From Candidatus Poribacteria bacterium (GTDB taxonomy: Bacteria > Poribacteria > DTPJ01 > WJIO01), in NCBI GenBank assembly GCA_014730235.1, contig WJIO01000380.1, forward strand, positions 1 to 14,918: a DNA stretch of 14,918 bases, in the 5' to 3' direction. The notes below the pieces were generated by a model that worked only from the letters and a program-made list of their open reading frames with translations, searched no databases and was not told the DNA's origin. The position numbers and the translations under genes were made by a program. Shown here piece after piece: positions 13,403-14,918 of this stretch; positions within the stretch are counted from its first letter, which is position 1; each line of letters starts with the position of its first letter.

Positions 13403-14659
13403 TTAGCTATAGCTTTTTTGAGCCAATAGTTCATGCCCCGGTGCGGAATATGGTCCGCAGTTGCAGACGTAATAATCCGGGCTTTGACCGTGCCGGGTAA
13501 AATCCTCCTCCAGGTCTTCCCACATTTTCCTGGATGCCCGACATAAAGCATAAGGTGTTTCAGGGCTTAGTTTTTCAATTTCGTCAATTATAAATCTATA
13601 AATCTTTTTCCTGTATTCGTGGGGTATCTGGCATCCCTGTAGACATGGTTTACCCTGGGCTTCTTTCATTAAATTTATAAATTCCGGATCAAGAAGCGAG
13701 GTATCCATCGTCTGGTGAATCTTATTGTAATCCAGAAAACGTAGAGTTTCAAAAGTTATTAAATCCGGTCTGGTTTGGGAGAATATAAGACGAATCAACT
13801 CCCTGTTTTCTTCCTGCCAGTTCTTTACAGGGATTATGGGTGACAGTCGGAAACGCACATGATAACCGGCTTCCTGACATAAACGAGCAGATTCTATGCG
13901 GTCTTCCATAGATGCGGCTTTATATTCAAAATTCTGGCTCTGGGTTATTCCGCTGACGCTCCAGCAGCAGAGAGTATGACCTTTGTGATCAAGTTTCAGC
14001 AGATGATCAACGTGACTGCTTTTGCCGACATATAGTTCAAGATACTCTTTTTCCCGCTGAGCAAAATATTCCACCAGTAGCTTTGAGCCGCCGTATTCCG
14101 GTTCAAAGCATACAGTATCGGTGTAATTGTCGTATTGATATAGGGTTTGTCCTGGAGCGCGTTTAATGGTATCGTCTATGTAAGTAATCATATCCTCCAT
14201 ATTCATCATAATATTTACGAAATGCCCCAGATGACAATAGGAACAACGGAAATGACAGCCCACAATAGAATGAAGCTGAAACGCCGGATTACATACCAAA
14301 CCAGTGCGCTTGCGATAAGCCCGAGAACCGCTTTCCCGCCAGTCTATGCCGCCGTAACCGGAAAGCCGGGTTATTTTGAATATACCAGGATACTTTTCCT
14401 GACGGCGTTTTCTCTCCTCTGGTGTATCCTCAAATCTGTATCGGTTAAAAACTACAACTGGCTTAATATCCGCATTCATGCCGTGATTTTTGACTCTAAA
14501 CTCATCGGATAAGACAGCATTATTGAGTTTTTCATCATCTACATATTCTATGTTATCGGTTATAATGCCGCTTTTCAGGCGTTCTGATCGCTGACGTGCA
14601 ATTGGATTTTCCTCTATACCTTCCACTATATACAGTTTTGATGCTTTTAGTGGTATCAT
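13403..14659 (-). CDS. Spore-photoproduct-lyase-like radical SAM protein
   Basis: A 418-residue radical SAM protein of the SPL-like family. The [4Fe-4S] motif is GCHFRCSYCHL, with Cys135, Cys139 and Cys142 (C-x3-C-x2-C, the spacing of spore photoproduct lyase). Further SPL-like segments are VGKSSHVDHLLKLDHKGHT (211-229), EYKAASMEDRIESARLCQEAGYHV (245-268) and LSPIIPVKNW (272-281). It is longer than classical SplB (about 340 residues), mainly at the N-terminus, and has an unusual Cys-rich C-terminus: CLQGC (339-343) and CNCG (399-402). By alignment from memory, the SplB hydrogen-donor Cys position (in FEA-S/A-C) is Tyr189 here, and one of the two tyrosines near the cluster is His143. True thymine-photoproduct repair is therefore doubtful. 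The ATG start has AGGAG 7 bases upstream on the minus strand (rc of 14667-14671). Repeat copy E begins 35 bases upstream. Confidence 0.88.
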   Translation of the reverse strand: MIPLKASKLYIVEGIEENPIARQRSERLKSGIITDNIEYVDDEKLNNAVLSDEFRVKNHGMNADIKPVVVFNRYRFEDTPEERKRRQEKYPGIFKITRLSGYGGIDWRESGSRAYRKRTGLVCNPAFQLHSIVGCHFRCSYCHLGHFVNIMMNMEDMITYIDDTIKRAPGQTLYQYDNYTDTVCFEPEYGGSKLLVEYFAQREKEYLELYVGKSSHVDHLLKLDHKGHTLCCWSVSGITQSQNFEYKAASMEDRIESARLCQEAGYHVRFRLSPIIPVKNWQEENRELIRLIFSQTRPDLITFETLRFLDYNKIHQTMDTSLLDPEFINLMKEAQGKPCLQGCQIPHEYRKKIYRFIIDEIEKLSPETPYALCRASRKMWEDLEEDFTRHGQSPDYYVCNCGPYSAPGHELLAQKSYS

Positions 14660-14694
14660 ACTTATTCTCCTGTAAGCAAGTTCAAAAGATTTAT

Positions 14695-14835
14695 GGTTCT
14701 TCCGGGTTAAGTGTGGTTATAATTGAAAATTCCCTCAGCCTGCCATTCCTGCTTTCGCAGGAATGGCAGGCAAAGTAGATTTTTCCTGTGTAATTGTGAT
14801 TTTTCTTCGTTACCACACTCAACCCAGAAAAAACC
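14695..14835. repeat. Dispersed inverted-repeat element, copy E (141 bp, opposite orientation)
   Basis: Inverted ends: left GGTTCTTCCGGGTTAAGTG, right reverse-complemented GGTTTTTTCTGGGTTGAGTG. The conserved asymmetric stretch (TTGAAAATTCCCTCAGCC) lies left of the hairpin here, so this copy is inverted relative to B, C and D. The central stem is the longest of the family: 15 perfect pairs, GCCTGCCATTCCTGC with GCAGGAATGGCAGGC (14738-14752 and 14757-14771, loop TTTC). No convincing target-site duplication is seen. It begins 35 bases upstream of the SPL-like start codon, so that gene's promoter must overlap the element, or transcription must come from further upstream. Confidence 0.8.
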
Positions 14836-14865
14836 TAAAATTTCAAAATCCTGTATTAATTTTGC

Positions 14866-14918
14866 CTAGGAATCAAGAAATTCTTTTATGACGGCTGAGT
14901 TATCCTCATCACCCAGCC
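14866..14918 (-). CDS. Probable C-terminal end of a further minus-strand gene (partial)
   Basis: Reading the minus strand from the window edge, one frame runs LGDEDNSAVIKEFLDS and ends at TAG (14866-14868). The residue mix is that of an ordinary amphipathic protein end. The other two minus-strand frames close early as well, one after three codons and one after about ten. Only 16 codons are visible, so neither identity nor reality is certain. If real, it would lie upstream of the SPL-like gene on the same strand, separated from it by repeat copy E. Confidence 0.3.
   Translation of the reverse strand, partial: LGDEDNSAVIKEFLDS

Noticed and set aside
13401-13418. AGCTATAGCT palindrome with a T run at the convergent gene ends, as a bidirectional terminator
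   Set aside because: The palindrome has no loop room for a stable stem and the flanking T runs do not pair. It lies in the last codons of the SPL-like gene and is too weak to call.

Overview
The window looks like chromosomal DNA from an uncultured diderm (Gram-negative-type) bacterium with moderate to low GC. The evidence is a TonB-dependent outer-membrane receptor, a lipoprotein with a lipobox, sigma70-like promoters, tRNA genes with encoded CCA ends, and regular use of TTG starts. I cannot name the phylum. The mix of a UroD-like protein, a Gfo/Idh/MocA oxidoreductase and a secreted Ca2+-dependent phosphoinositide-PLC-like protein would suit several heterotrophic candidate phyla, but this is only an impression.

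Layout from left to right. (1) 1-1341: part of a dispersed repeat, then a minus-strand uroporphyrinogen-decarboxylase/MtaA-like gene. (2) 1342-1898: a 557-base divergent intergenic region holding two copies of the repeat, and a good promoter whose spacer contains an 18-base palindrome. (3) 1899-5716: a tight four-gene operon of lipoprotein, TonB-dependent receptor, small four-helix membrane protein and P1-family (DmpA/NylC-type) N-terminal-nucleophile hydrolase. It reads as an uptake-and-hydrolysis module of unknown substrate. (4) 5859-6080: a consensus promoter driving tRNA-Val(TAC) and tRNA-Asp(GTC). (5) 6279-9064: rtcB and serS, 26 bases apart. (6) 9079-9168: a different imperfect inverted repeat. 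(7) 9193-11978: an orphan DUF433 protein, a class I methyltransferase, a DUF2007-type protein and a Gfo/Idh/MocA oxidoreductase, closed by a clear intrinsic terminator. (8) 12073-12191: another repeat copy. (9) 12244-13383: an exported phosphoinositide-PLC-like protein, convergent with (10) a spore-photoproduct-lyase-like radical SAM protein (13403-14659, minus). (11) A last repeat copy, and probably the 3' end of a further minus-strand gene at the right edge.

The most notable feature is a family of short non-coding elements that I read as MITE-like: five copies (four complete, one partial) in 15 kb. They have inverted ends of the type GGTTnTTCCGGGTTnAGTG and a central hairpin built on the arm TCATTCCTGC. 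One copy is flanked by an exact 9-base direct repeat (TATGAATGT) and another by an exact 8-base direct repeat (ATCGTTTT), as expected for target-site duplications. All copies lie in intergenic DNA at the edges of transcription units, and three sit 35-52 bases upstream of a start codon.

The second notable unit is the lipoprotein/receptor/membrane-protein/P1-hydrolase operon with its candidate operator. The third is the SPL-like protein, which keeps the radical-SAM cysteines but, by alignment from memory, lacks the hydrogen-donor cysteine and one of the two active-site tyrosines of true spore photoproduct lyase.
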